Assembly (NCBI RefSeq): GCF_000092025.1
Contig: NC_003063.2
Span: forward strand, 806,001-870,000
Source of the DNA: Agrobacterium fabrum str. C58
GTDB lineage: Bacteria > Pseudomonadota > Alphaproteobacteria > Rhizobiales > Rhizobiaceae
Direction: 5' to 3'
DNA length: 64,000 nt
Within the stretch, counting starts at the first letter, position 1; the number at the start of each line of letters is the position of its first letter. Positions 53,271 through 62,416 of the stretch are shown in pieces. The position numbers and the translations under genes are program-made. The notes below the pieces were generated by a model, which saw only the letters and a program-made list of their open reading frames with translations, was not told where the DNA came from and searched no databases.

Positions 53271-54764
53271 ATGAAAGTGAAGGGCACCGCCACACGTCTG
53301 CCGACGTCGCGGAAAGCAGCAACCCTGCTGCTTGCCTGCACGATTTTTTACCCTCACGAAAGCGCCTTTGCGCAGACTGCAGCGACAGCCACACCAATGG
53401 TGCCGGGCGCCGCTTCCGCTGCTGACGGATCGGTTTCAACCACCCCGGCGACGGGCGGCGCAGTGGGCACAGGCACAGCGCCGGCCACACCCGCTCCCGC
53501 TCCGCAACTCTGGCGCCCCTCCAGCAATCCCGGCGACCCGATCTACGAACAGCCGGACGAAGCCGGCCAACCCTCTGCCGAGGCTGAGAACCCCTATGAG
53601 CCGACAATGGACGGCGGGGAAAATCCGCGGATAGCAACCGAACCCGGACAGACATCAGGCATCCGGCTCGGCACATTCGTGCTCAGGCCTTCGATCAGCC
53701 AGACGGTAAATACGGAAAAACAGACGAATACGGGCGGCCCCTCCCGGCGCAATTATTTGACGACGGGCATACGCGGTACGCTCACCAGCGACTGGTCCCG
53801 GCACGCACTGACGGTGACGGGCGATGGCGCCTGGGAGAGAAACTTCGGCGGCAACAAGAATGGCGAAGAACCCCGGGCAAATATTGAGGCCAATCTGCGC
53901 CTCGATCTCGGTGCGCAAACGACCGCCAATCTCAAGGCGGGTTATGAATTCAGCCGTGAAGGCACCACGGACCCCAATGCTCTGACCGGCGCTGCCGTGC
54001 AGGGTGGTGAGCACCGCTTCACCGCCGGCGCATCGATAGAGCGGGATTTCGGCAAGCTGCGCGGGCTTGCAGCGCTCGATCTCTCACGCACCGTCTATAC
54101 GGATGCAAAGGGCCTCGATGGCCGACCGATCAGCCTCAGCGATCGCGACCAGAACGGAGCGAACCTGCGCGGACGCATCGGTTATGAACTGTCGCCTGCT
54201 TTGATCCCCTTCCTCGAACTGAATGTGGGGACAACCAAATATGACAGCCGCCTCGACAATTCGGGCTATGCCCGCTCCTCCAATGCCTATGGAGCGAAGG
54301 TCGGCGCAGAAGTCGATCTCGGCGAAAAGACCCGCGGCGAGGCTGCAATCGGCTATCTGCGCAAGGAATATGACGATGATCGCCTGGCCGCAATCGGCGC
54401 CTTGACGCTGGATGGCAAACTCAACTGGGCTCCCCAGCGTGGCACGAATGTCAATCTCGGGCTGCGCACGACGATAGAGGACTTTGCCGGCGGTCCGCAG
54501 GGCGGCTGGATTTCCTATCGCCTGGATGCCGGCCTGACCCATGAATTGCGCAACAACCTGGTCGCGCGCCTAACGGGGCAGATCGTGCACCGCACATTCC
54601 CCTCCTCCAATACAGAGGACGCCGTGGAATATACGGCAGGCGCCGGCCTGACCTGGGGGCTGAACCGTTATCTCGACCTGACCGCAGATGTCAGCTACCA
54701 ATGGACCCCGGTTTATGACAGCAATGAATTGCGTGTCGGCGCGGGACTTGTCCTGAAACGATAA
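53271..54764 (+). CDS. Outer-membrane beta-barrel protein
   Basis: 497 residues. A signal peptide (TLLLACTIFYPHESAFAQ) ends near residue 36. Residues 37-130 are Ala/Pro/Thr-rich and disordered. From about 150 to the end there are alternating amphipathic strands (SDWSRHALTVTGDGAWERNF, FRDLDLGAQTTANLKAG, ...LVLKR at the end), as in the outer-membrane barrel families annotated as OMP_b-brl. The last strand ends in Arg rather than Phe. No porin signature is evident; the cargo is unknown. Just after it lies a bidirectional terminator. Confidence 0.85.
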   Translation: MKVKGTATRLPTSRKAATLLLACTIFYPHESAFAQTAATATPMVPGAASAADGSVSTTPATGGAVGTGTAPATPAPAPQLWRPSSNPGDPIYEQPDEAGQPSAEAENPYEPTMDGGENPRIATEPGQTSGIRLGTFVLRPSISQTVNTEKQTNTGGPSRRNYLTTGIRGTLTSDWSRHALTVTGDGAWERNFGGNKNGEEPRANIEANLRLDLGAQTTANLKAGYEFSREGTTDPNALTGAAVQGGEHRFTAGASIERDFGKLRGLAALDLSRTVYTDAKGLDGRPISLSDRDQNGANLRGRIGYELSPALIPFLELNVGTTKYDSRLDNSGYARSSNAYGAKVGAEVDLGEKTRGEAAIGYLRKEYDDDRLAAIGALTLDGKLNWAPQRGTNVNLGLRTTIEDFAGGPQGGWISYRLDAGLTHELRNNLVARLTGQIVHRTFPSSNTEDAVEYTAGAGLTWGLNRYLDLTADVSYQWTPVYDSNELRVGAGLVLKR

Positions 54765-54777
54765 TGAGCCCCAAAAC

Positions 54778-54806
54778 AAAAATCCCGGCGCGAAGGCCGG
54801 GATTTC
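54778..54806. terminator. Bidirectional terminator between the barrel gene and galU
   Basis: AAAATCCCGGC / GCCGGGATTT with a 6-nt loop, T-run on the minus side; stops both convergent genes. Confidence 0.9.
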
Positions 54807-54824
54807 CTTGTGTATTCCGGTCGA

Positions 54825-55712
54825 TTATTTCAGACCCTCGATCAAAGCCTTGATCGGCTCCTCGATCGCCGGACGGATATCGCCGCGCTCCAGTGCGAAA
54901 GCGACGTTTGCCAGGATGAAACCATCCTTGGCGCCGCAATCGAAGGTCTGCCCACGGAAATGATAGCCGGAGAATTCTTGCGACTTGGCGAGCGTCAGCA
55001 TGCCATCCGTCAACTGGATTTCGTTACCGGCGCCGCGTTCCTGATTTTCGAGAATATCGAAAATTTCCGGCTGCAGGATATAACGACCGTTGATGTAGAA
55101 ATTCGACGGCGCCGTACCCTTGGCTGGCTTTTCGACCATTTCGGTAATCTTGAAGCCTTCGCCGACGGCATTTCCCACGCCAACAATGCCATATTTATGC
55201 GTCTGGTCGGGAGCGCATTCCTGCACCGCGATGACGTTGCCCTGGGTCTGGTCGTAAAGTTCGACCATGCCCTTCAGGCAGCTTTTTTGCGAATGCATGA
55301 TCATGTCGGGCAAAAGCACGGCAAAAGGCTCATCGCCGACGATATCACGCGCACACCAAACCGCATGGCCGAGACCGAGCGGCACCTGCTGGCGCGTGAA
55401 GCTTGCCGTGCCCGCCTTGGGCAGAAGGCCGGCCAGCAATGTCAGCTCGGCATTCTTGTTGCGCTCGCGCAGCATCTGTTCAAGTTCAAATTGAATATCA
55501 AAATAATCTTCGATCACTGCCTTGCCGCGGCCGGTGACAAATACAAAATGCTCGATACCCGCTTCCGCCGCCTCATCGACAACGTACTGAATGACCGGCT
55601 TGTCGACGACGGTGAGCATTTCTTTCGGAACTGCCTTGGTGGCGGGCAGGAAACGTGTACCGAGACCTGCGACCGGAAATACGGCCTTCCGAATTTTCTT
55701 CTGTTCTACCAC
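54825..55712 (-). CDS. galU: UTP-glucose-1-phosphate uridylyltransferase
   Basis: 295 residues from a GTG with GGAGGGATAT upstream. It makes UDP-glucose for polysaccharide and lipopolysaccharide synthesis. [20 protein letters not shown] and [12 protein letters not shown] (residues 1-33) form the nucleotide loop; [13 protein letters not shown] near 38 and LPDMIMHSQ near 130 are family residues. The rhizobial exoN/galU genes match this. A 23-bp palindrome lies upstream between galU and the divergent transglycosylase gene. Confidence 0.95.
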   Translation of the reverse strand: MVEQKKIRKAVFPVAGLGTRFLPATKAVPKEMLTVVDKPVIQYVVDEAAEAGIEHFVFVTGRGKAVIEDYFDIQFELEQMLRERNKNAELTLLAGLLPKAGTASFTRQQVPLGLGHAVWCARDIVGDEPFAVLLPDMIMHSQKSCLKGMVELYDQTQGNVIAVQECAPDQTHKYGIVGVGNAVGEGFKITEMVEKPAKGTAPSNFYINGRYILQPEIFDILENQERGAGNEIQLTDGMLTLAKSQEFSGYHFRGQTFDCGAKDGFILANVAFALERGDIRPAIEEPIKALIEGLK

Positions 55713-55757
55713 ATATCCCTCCTGAGAGATAAAACTTGATCACAATCCCCGCACACT

Positions 55758-55780
55758 GTTGTTATTTCAAAAATAACAAC
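55758..55780. promoter_or_regulatory. 23-bp palindrome in the divergent galU/transglycosylase promoter
   Basis: Ten-base perfect arms GTTGTTATTT / AAATAACAAC surround CAA. It is AT-rich and without a T-run, so it is a protein site rather than a terminator. It is 46 bp upstream of galU and 128 bp upstream of the transglycosylase start. A shorter TACCAT-N6-ATGGTA repeat at 55800-55817 lies next to it. The binding protein is unknown. Confidence 0.6.
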
Positions 55781-55907
55781 GTTTTGTAAAGGGTGACGCT
55801 ACCATCTATTAATGGTAAAGAATTTGTTGACATTCTTTTGTTATCCATGATGACGCCCGATGCGTTTTCGCAATCGAAATGATATTCGAGAGAACGAAAG
55901 ACTGACG

Positions 55908-57128
55908 ATGACAAAGACCCTTTCAAATGTCCGCAAATTCGGTTGCATGATGTTTGCAGGCTTGGCGATCTCGCTTTCCCCCGTCTCGGCCCGGGCCGAT
56001 CAGGGGTTCAAGCAGTGGATCAACCAGTTCTACGCAACAGCCGCCAAAGAAGGCATTAGCAAGGCGACCTACCAGAAGGCCTTTGCCGGTGTCAGCGAGC
56101 CGGATCCGGACGCGCTGCGCAAGGCGACCTTCCAGCCGGAATTCACCACTCAGATCTGGGATTATGTCGATTCCCGCGTCAATCCTTATACGGTGCGGAT
56201 CGGTCGCGAAATGAAGATGAAACATGCGACGACGCTCAACTGGATCGAGCGCAACTTCAACGTCGACAAACACATCATTCTTGCCATCTGGTCGATGGAA
56301 TCCAATTACGGCGCGGTTCTTGAAAAGCCGGAGCGACTGCACAACATTCCGCAGGCGCTGGCGACACTCGCCTATTCCGATCCCAAACGCGCCAAATTCG
56401 CGCGCACGCAGCTGATCGCCGCGCTCAAGATTTTACAGTCCGGCGATGTCACCCCCAAACAGCTGACGGGCTCCTGGGCCGGCGCGATGGGCCACACCCA
56501 GTTCATTCCCACGAGCTACCTGCTCTATGCGGTCGATGCTGACGGCAATGGCAAGCGCGACATCTGGCATTCCGTTCCGGACGCCCTGGCGACGGCCGCC
56601 AATCTTCTGGCCAAGAACGGCTGGGAACCCGGCCGGACCTGGGGTTACGAAACCGCCGTGCCACGTGGCGGCGCCCGTTACGAAGGGCAGACAAAGTCCA
56701 TTGCGGAATGGTCGAAGCTCGGCTTCACCCGCCCCAACGGCAAGACTTTCACCCGCGGTTCCGATCGCGCCATGCTGAAACTGCAGGGCGGCGCAAACGG
56801 CCCTGGTTTCCTGATGATGAAGAACTTCTTCACGATCAAGAAATACAACGCCTCCGACAGCTACGCCCTGGCCGTTGGTCTGCTCGCGGATGAGATCGCC
56901 GGTTATGGCGGCATGCAGCAGAAATGGCCGCGCCCCGACGGTACGCTGGATATTCGCGAAAAATTCGAGCTCCAGACGCGTATGAAGGAACTCGGTTATT
57001 ACGATGGCGAGATCGATGGCAATTTCGGTTCCGGTTCGAAAGCTGCCATCAGCGCCATCCAGTCCCGCATGGGCATGCAAAATGACGGCGAGCCGTCGCA
57101 GCGATTGCTGAGAGCCCTGCGCAATTGA
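55908..57128 (+). CDS. Lytic murein transglycosylase (MltB-like) with peptidoglycan-binding domain
   Basis: 406 residues from the ATG at 55908; an upstream ATG in frame adds 16 polar residues. A signal peptide (MMFAGLAISLSPVSARAD) is followed by the MltB-type SLT_2 domain. The predicted catalytic glutamate is Glu131 in IWSMESNYGAVLE; GSWAGAMGHTQFIPTSYL near 185 is the conserved substrate motif. The C-terminal ~60 residues form a peptidoglycan-binding helix bundle (LQTRMKELGYYDGEIDGNFG). It cleaves glycan strands to 1,6-anhydro ends in the periplasm. Confidence 0.93.
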   Translation: MTKTLSNVRKFGCMMFAGLAISLSPVSARADQGFKQWINQFYATAAKEGISKATYQKAFAGVSEPDPDALRKATFQPEFTTQIWDYVDSRVNPYTVRIGREMKMKHATTLNWIERNFNVDKHIILAIWSMESNYGAVLEKPERLHNIPQALATLAYSDPKRAKFARTQLIAALKILQSGDVTPKQLTGSWAGAMGHTQFIPTSYLLYAVDADGNGKRDIWHSVPDALATAANLLAKNGWEPGRTWGYETAVPRGGARYEGQTKSIAEWSKLGFTRPNGKTFTRGSDRAMLKLQGGANGPGFLMMKNFFTIKKYNASDSYALAVGLLADEIAGYGGMQQKWPRPDGTLDIREKFELQTRMKELGYYDGEIDGNFGSGSKAAISAIQSRMGMQNDGEPSQRLLRALRN

Positions 57129-57191
57129 TAATGTGCCGGCGAATTCGGCGACGTCACGGACGCCGCCGATGCATCCGGAAAGGTTGATGTG

Positions 57192-58427
57192 ATGAGTAGG
57201 AAACCTGAGGCGAGAAACGGAAAGACGGGTTGGCGTTTCTGCGCCATCGTTCTCTCCGCTGTCCTCTGTGTGCCGCTCGTTCCTTCAGAAACCTTCGCAC
57301 AGGAGCAGCGGCGCACCCTTTTCGAAATGCTGTTTGGCAAGCCGGTGGGCCGCGATGGTAGTTCCGGCCGGGAATATCAGCCCCGCAGCCGCCGGGATTT
57401 TCCGGCTGCGCCGCGGGAAAGATCGGTCACCCGCCCACAGCCCACAAGAAAAGCCCCCTCGGTGGTTCAGATGCGAACCGCAAAACCGGAACCTGCCGCC
57501 AAGCTTGAAAATGCGAGACGCGTTCTGGTCATCGGTGATTTCCTGGCCGGCGGCATGGGGGAAGAGCTGGTCAATGCATTTGCCAGCTCGCCGGCGATCA
57601 CCGTCGATGTGCGTGCCAACGGTTCTTCCGGCCTCGTGCGCAAGGATTATTACGACTGGTTCGCCAATCTGCCGCAATTCATAAGCGAGACCAATCCGGC
57701 CACCATCGTCATCATGATGGGGTCGAACGATCGCCAGCAGATGCAGATCGGTGATGTCAGGGAAAAATTCGGCACGGAAGTCTGGTTCAAGGAATATGAA
57801 CGGCGGATCGACGAGCTTTTGACCCTTGCCGGTCGCCCGAAGGTGCCGGTGCTTTGGGTTGGCGTACCCGCCTTCCAGTCGCCTTCGCTTTCGGCCGATC
57901 TCGTCGGCTTCAATCGGCTCTATCGCAGCCATGTCGAAAAATATGGCGGTGAATTTGTGGATGTATGGGACGGTTTTGTCGATGAGGCCGGAAAATTCGT
58001 CATTACCGGCTACGACATGAACGGCCAACAGGCCCGTCTGCGTGAGGCCGATGGCATCGGAATGACGCAGGCCGGCAAACGCAAGCTCGCCTTCTACGTC
58101 GAGAAATTCGTGCGCAGGCACCTCGATAGCGCGGGGCCCGATCTGGTGAAACTGGACGGCAGTAATCTGCCCGCCCTCACCTCCCTGCCGGCGCTCGGCA
58201 TTGACGCAGGTCTGGTTCGCACCCAGCCGATCAGCCTAACCGATCCCAATCTCGATGGTGGCGACAAGCTTCTGGGCGATGCCCCCCTTGCGGCCGGACC
58301 GACACGCGTATCGGTGGTGGAATCGCCTCGCGAGAGGCTGACCAAGCGGGGAGAAATGTCTGATGCGCCGGCAGGGCGTATCGACGACTATCGTCTGGTG
58401 CCGGATACCGCACAGGCAAAACAATAG
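57192..58427 (+). CDS. Exported SGNH/GDSL-type hydrolase (DUF459)
   Basis: 411 residues from the ATG at 57192 (a GTG one codon earlier is possible). A signal peptide (FCAIVLSAVLCVPLVPSETF) is followed by a basic, Arg/Pro-rich region. The SGNH domain begins near residue 110: VLVIGDFLAGGMGEELVNAF (GD-F in place of GDS), then MMGSNDRQQM with the block III Asn and a C-terminal DGIGMTQAGKRKLAFYVEKF. The weak serine motif leaves activity uncertain. It may modify polysaccharide or peptidoglycan, given the transglycosylase gene 63 bp upstream. Confidence 0.85.
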   Translation: MSRKPEARNGKTGWRFCAIVLSAVLCVPLVPSETFAQEQRRTLFEMLFGKPVGRDGSSGREYQPRSRRDFPAAPRERSVTRPQPTRKAPSVVQMRTAKPEPAAKLENARRVLVIGDFLAGGMGEELVNAFASSPAITVDVRANGSSGLVRKDYYDWFANLPQFISETNPATIVIMMGSNDRQQMQIGDVREKFGTEVWFKEYERRIDELLTLAGRPKVPVLWVGVPAFQSPSLSADLVGFNRLYRSHVEKYGGEFVDVWDGFVDEAGKFVITGYDMNGQQARLREADGIGMTQAGKRKLAFYVEKFVRRHLDSAGPDLVKLDGSNLPALTSLPALGIDAGLVRTQPISLTDPNLDGGDKLLGDAPLAAGPTRVSVVESPRERLTKRGEMSDAPAGRIDDYRLVPDTAQAKQ

Positions 58428-58571
58428 GCGCTGTCCCTGCGTTTCAGTAGCCCCGCTGGGGCGTAATGTTGATGCAATCCCAACATGACAGTTTGAGGAC
58501 CGCTTTGCAGGAATGCGGGGATGGTTCCATCAGTCATCTCTGATCCCTCTCCGGCAAGGCGATATTGACTT

Positions 58572-58620
58572 GACGGCGACACATCGCTTGCCTTTAGCGT
58601 GAACGGCGCCGTCTTTTTTT
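58572..58620 (+). terminator. Terminator-like stem-loop with T7 before the two-component system
   Basis: GACGGCG / CGCCGTC arms enclose an inner CGCT/AGCG hairpin and are followed by seven T. It may end the SGNH-hydrolase transcript. A TTGACG box inside (58570-58575) could be a -35 site, so it may overlap the promoter of the next genes. Confidence 0.6.
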
Positions 58621-58678
58621 GACTTCACGCGTGTTCTTCCTCCCGGGAGACGACGCCGGATACGGTCGAGACGATTTC

Positions 58679-59353
58679 ATGCGCCTGCTGCTTGTTGAAG
58701 ACGAACGCGAAATGGCAGCAGCCCTGTCCGCGGCGCTCCACCGGTTCGATATTATCGTGGATACGGTCGGCACGCTCGATCTGGCGCGTCACGCCATCAT
58801 GGACAGCGTTCACGACCTTGTTGTGCTTGACCGGCAATTGCCCGATGGCGACGGCATCCAGCTTATCGAGGATCTGCGTCTCCTGCCCGTCACCCCACCC
58901 GTCATTGTGCTGACGGCGCAGGGGGGGCTTGCGGACCGGATCAATGGCCTGAACCTCGGCGCGGACGATTATCTGGCCAAACCTTTCGCCGTTGAGGAGC
59001 TGCTTGCCCGCATCCGCGCCCTGATGCGCCGGCCGGCCGGCACCGTGAAGATGACGGCGAGACTGGGCGCGCTGGAATTCTGCTTCGAAACCCGTGAGGT
59101 GCGCATCAAGGGGGAATTTCTTCCGCTGACGAGACGGGAATTGCTGATCCTTGAGGCCCTGTTGCGGCGACAGGGCAGAACGGTGCTGCGCTCGATGCTC
59201 GAGGAGGCCGTCTATAATTTCGATGATGAAATCCAGTCCAATGCACTCGATTCCCATATCTCCCGCTTGCGCCGCAAACTGGCGGCCGCGGATGCGGGTG
59301 TCGAGGTTCACGGCATCAGAGGCGTTGGCTACCTTATGAGGACGACCGTATGA
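58679..59353 (+). CDS. OmpR-family response regulator
   Basis: 224 residues from the ATG at 58679 (MRLLLVEDEREMAAALSAAL); an earlier TTG reading at 58619 lies on the T-run of a terminator. Receiver domain 1-115 with acidic ED at 8-9, phospho-acceptor Asp51 (VVLDRQLPDGDG) and the usual PPVIVLTAQG. C-terminal winged helix from about 130 (LPLTRRELLILEALLRRQGR, ending LDSHISRLRRKLAA). It works with the histidine kinase whose ATG overlaps its stop by four bases. Targets cannot be read; the closest group is QseB/TctD-like. Confidence 0.93.
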   Translation: MRLLLVEDEREMAAALSAALHRFDIIVDTVGTLDLARHAIMDSVHDLVVLDRQLPDGDGIQLIEDLRLLPVTPPVIVLTAQGGLADRINGLNLGADDYLAKPFAVEELLARIRALMRRPAGTVKMTARLGALEFCFETREVRIKGEFLPLTRRELLILEALLRRQGRTVLRSMLEEAVYNFDDEIQSNALDSHISRLRRKLAAADAGVEVHGIRGVGYLMRTTV

Positions 59354-60705
59354 AGCCGGCTAAAACGAGATCACTCAAACGCCGACTGACAATTCAATTG
59401 CTGCTTTTCCAGATCGGCAGCCTCGTCATCGTGACAGTCGCCTTCATCGTTTATTTGCTGACCGACGGCACCGGGAGCGCGCTCATCAGCTCAGAGGCGG
59501 CGCAGATCACAGCGAACGCTTTAATTCGTGAACAGAGCGGAAAAATTGCACTCAAAGAGACGCCAGCATACCTTGAGTTGTGCAAAGAGATGCCTGATTT
59601 CTGGTTCGTTGCGCTGTCCGAAAAGGACGAAATCATCCAGGGCGGACCGGTGCCCGAAGCCTTCAGCGACATGGACCAAAAGATGAACGATGTTAAAATC
59701 TCCAATATACGCGAAGCAGGAATGTCCTATTCGTACTTCGCCGTCCTATATGTCGCCGTCGTTCGCCGCGTGTCCGGGCCGGCCGGGGAATTCGCGATGA
59801 TAGGAAAAGGCGGTCCATTGAGCATGACCCTTCCGGTCCTGCTATTCTCCAACATCCTTATCCTGCCGGTTCTCGTTCTCGTTTCAATCGCGACCATCGC
59901 GGCGATTCCCTGGATCATTCGCCGGGAATTTCGCGCGCTCTCCACGATTGCGCGCACTGCCCAGTCCATCGATATCGACAAACGAGGATATCGATTGCCG
60001 GATGGCAATATTCCAAGGGAGGTGCAGCCGCTCGTGCATGCCGTCAACGGCGCATTGCAGCGGCTGGACGATGGCTATGAAAGGCACAAGCGTTTCATTC
60101 TCGATGCCGCCCATGAATTGCGAACCCCCGTCGCCATTCTCCAGACCCGCGTTGAAACCTTACTGGAAGGTCCCGCCCGCAGCAGGATATTGGCGGATGC
60201 CAGCCGCATCGCCGTGCTGGCCGAACAATTGCTCGATCTGCAACGCCTCGGCGGGCAGAAAGCACCCCTTGTTCCGCTTGATATCGTCGGCCTGTGCAGG
60301 TCCGTGGTCGCGGATATGGCGCCGCTTGCGATCTCACAAGGATATAATCTGTCCTTCGAGCCGGAAGAAGAACCGATCCTCGCCCTTGCCGATGACGCCT
60401 CGCTGCAGCGCGCTTTGATGAACATCATACAGAACGCCATCGAACATGGCGGCAATCACGGAACCATCACCATAAGGGTAGCCTCAAACCGAGTGATCGA
60501 GATAGCCGATGACGGCGATGGTATTCCCGAGACGGAACGGGAGCTCGTCTTCGATGCATTTCACCGGATGAGACCGAAGGATCGCGGCACCGGCCTTGGG
60601 CTCAACCTCGTGCAGGAGATCATCGGTTATCACGGCGGCGAGATCAGCATCAGCGATTCCCCGACCGGCGGCGCCTGCTTCCGCATCGCGCTTCCCTATT
60701 GCTGA
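59350..60705 (+). CDS. Membrane sensor histidine kinase
   Basis: 451 residues. Transmembrane helices at about 17-37 and 157-185 frame a periplasmic sensor domain of about 120 residues (PAYLELCKEMPDFWFVALSE). No separate HAMP is obvious. The phospho-acceptor is His255 in DAAHELRTPVAILQTR. ATPase boxes are NIIQNAIEHGG near 355, GDGIPE near 385 and GTGLGLNLVQEI near 415. The overlap ATGA with the response regulator indicates a coupled pair. The sensed signal is unknown. Confidence 0.94.
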   Translation: MKPAKTRSLKRRLTIQLLLFQIGSLVIVTVAFIVYLLTDGTGSALISSEAAQITANALIREQSGKIALKETPAYLELCKEMPDFWFVALSEKDEIIQGGPVPEAFSDMDQKMNDVKISNIREAGMSYSYFAVLYVAVVRRVSGPAGEFAMIGKGGPLSMTLPVLLFSNILILPVLVLVSIATIAAIPWIIRREFRALSTIARTAQSIDIDKRGYRLPDGNIPREVQPLVHAVNGALQRLDDGYERHKRFILDAAHELRTPVAILQTRVETLLEGPARSRILADASRIAVLAEQLLDLQRLGGQKAPLVPLDIVGLCRSVVADMAPLAISQGYNLSFEPEEEPILALADDASLQRALMNIIQNAIEHGGNHGTITIRVASNRVIEIADDGDGIPETERELVFDAFHRMRPKDRGTGLGLNLVQEIIGYHGGEISISDSPTGGACFRIALPYC

Positions 60706-60723
60706 GAACGCAGCAGTCAAACA

Positions 60724-60757
60724 AAAAAGGCCTGTCGCGTCTGCAACAGGCCTTTCC
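60724..60757. terminator. Bidirectional terminator between the histidine kinase gene and gltD
   Basis: AAAAGGCCTGT / ACAGGCCTTT with a 10-nt loop, T-run on the gltD side; suits convergent genes. Confidence 0.88.
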
Positions 60758-60779
60758 GTTTCCTATCGATTCCGCCTGC

Positions 60780-62234
60780 TCAGCGCGGCAGAACGGTGGC
60801 TCCCATCAGCGCTTCATCGATTGCCCGTGCCGCCTGCCGGCCTTCGCGGATCGCCCAGACCACCAGCGACTGACCACGGCGAACGTCGCCCGCCGTCCAC
60901 AGCTTATCGACCGAGGTCCTGTAGTCCGTTTCGTTGGCGACAACATTTGTGGAGCCGCGACGATCGGTGTTGAGCGTCAGCTTGCCTTCCATTTCCTTCA
61001 GCACGCTATCGGTGAAGGGACCGGAGAAGCCGATGGCGATGAAGGCGAGATCGGCCTTGATGATGAATTCCGTGCCGGCGATCGGCTTGCGGCGGTCATC
61101 TACCTGACAGCATTTCACGCCCGTCAACACGCCGTCTTCGCCGACGAATTCAAGCGTCGCCACCTGGAACTCGCGAATCGCGCCTTCGGCCTGCGAGGAC
61201 GAGGTACGCATCTTGGTTGCCCAGAAGGGCCAGACCGCAAGCTTGTCTTCCTTTTCCGGCGGCATCGGACGGATGTCGAGTTGGGTGACCTTTACCGCAC
61301 CTTGACGGAACGCCGTGCCGACGCAGTCAGATGCGGTATCGCCGCCGCCGACGACCACGACATGCTTGCCGCCAGCAAGGATCGGATCGGCGGGCCAGCC
61401 GACGCTGTCGATGTTTTCGCGGCCGACGCGGCGGTTCTGCTGCACGAGGTAAGGCATGGCATCATAAACGCCATTAAAATCGGCGCCACCGATGCCGGCC
61501 GGGCGCGGGGTTTCCGAACCGCCGCAATAAAGAACGGCATCATGATCGGCCAGAAGCGCTTCGACCGTCACATCCACACCGACATTAACGCCGCAATGGA
61601 AGGTGACGCCTTCACCCTTGATCTGCTCGACGCGGCGGTCGATGAAGTTCTTCTCCATCTTGAAGTCCGGAATGCCGTAACGCAGCAGGCCCCCAGCCTT
61701 CGATTCACGCTCATAAACGTGAACCTCGTGACCGGCGCGGCCAAGCTGCTGCGCAGCCGCCATGCCCGAGGGGCCGGAACCGATGATGGCGACCTTCTTG
61801 CCGGTGTGGATCGTCGCCGGCTTCGGCACGATGAAGCCCAGCTCATAAGCCTTGTCTGCGATAGCCTGCTCGACCGTCTTGATGGCGACCGGCGCATCCT
61901 CGAGATTCAGCGTGCACGCTTCTTCGCAGGGTGCCGGACAGACGCGGCCGGTAAATTCCGGGAAGTTGTTGGTGGAATGGAGGTTGCGGATCGCCTCTTC
62001 CCAATTGTTGTTATAGACCAGATCGTTCCAGTCCGGGATCTGGTTGTGCACGGGACAGCCCGTCGGGCCGTGACAGTAGGGAATTCCGCAATCCATACAG
62101 CGCGCCGCCTGCTTCTGCACCTCGGCATCCGACATCGGAATGGTGAATTCGCGGAAATGGCGGATACGATCCGATGCGGGCTGATACTTGCCCACCTGCC
62201 GGTCGATCTCCAGAAAACCTGTAACCTTGCCCAC
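60780..62234 (-). CDS. gltD: Glutamate synthase small subunit (NADPH)
   Basis: 484 residues from a GTG with AGGACATAAAC upstream. It passes electrons from NADPH through FAD to the large subunit. The N-terminal iron-sulfur cysteines are CMDCGIPYCHGPTGCPVHNQ near residue 45 and CPAPCEEACTLN near 100. The FAD motif is KVAIIGSGPSGMAAAQQLGR near 148 and the NADPH motif HVVVVGGGDTASD near 295. It ends the gltB - small ORF - gltD unit. Confidence 0.97.
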   Translation of the reverse strand: MGKVTGFLEIDRQVGKYQPASDRIRHFREFTIPMSDAEVQKQAARCMDCGIPYCHGPTGCPVHNQIPDWNDLVYNNNWEEAIRNLHSTNNFPEFTGRVCPAPCEEACTLNLEDAPVAIKTVEQAIADKAYELGFIVPKPATIHTGKKVAIIGSGPSGMAAAQQLGRAGHEVHVYERESKAGGLLRYGIPDFKMEKNFIDRRVEQIKGEGVTFHCGVNVGVDVTVEALLADHDAVLYCGGSETPRPAGIGGADFNGVYDAMPYLVQQNRRVGRENIDSVGWPADPILAGGKHVVVVGGGDTASDCVGTAFRQGAVKVTQLDIRPMPPEKEDKLAVWPFWATKMRTSSSQAEGAIREFQVATLEFVGEDGVLTGVKCCQVDDRRKPIAGTEFIIKADLAFIAIGFSGPFTDSVLKEMEGKLTLNTDRRGSTNVVANETDYRTSVDKLWTAGDVRRGQSLVVWAIREGRQAARAIDEALMGATVLPR

Positions 62235-62249
62235 GTTTATGTCCTCACA

Positions 62250-62408
62250 TCAAAGCGGAGCGCCTGTCGGGCCCCAGTACCAGTAAGCGAAACCGAAAGC
62301 CGCCCCCAGCACGATGAACTCAAATCCGATCTCGCCGCTCGTCCAGGTGACCGCCGTGGGAACGGCGGCCGCTGTTATCAGCGAGACCAGTTGGTGTAGT
62401 GTCCTCAC
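62250..62408 (-). CDS. Small membrane protein between gltB and gltD, 52 residues
   Basis: A short frame from a GTG 8 bp after the gltB stop (GGCGGAG upstream) to a TGA 15 bp before the gltD start. The product begins VRTLHQLVSLITAAAVPTAV and ends YWYWGPTGAPL; two hydrophobic segments (SLITAAAVPTAVTW and FEFIVLGAAFGFAYWYW) are linked by a short polar turn. It is not a known GltS or GltB part. The tight fit between both genes and the membrane pattern support a real gene; no family is recognised. Confidence 0.65.
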   Translation of the reverse strand: MRTLHQLVSLITAAAVPTAVTWTSGEIGFEFIVLGAAFGFAYWYWGPTGAPL

Positions 62409-62416
62409 GCAGCGGA

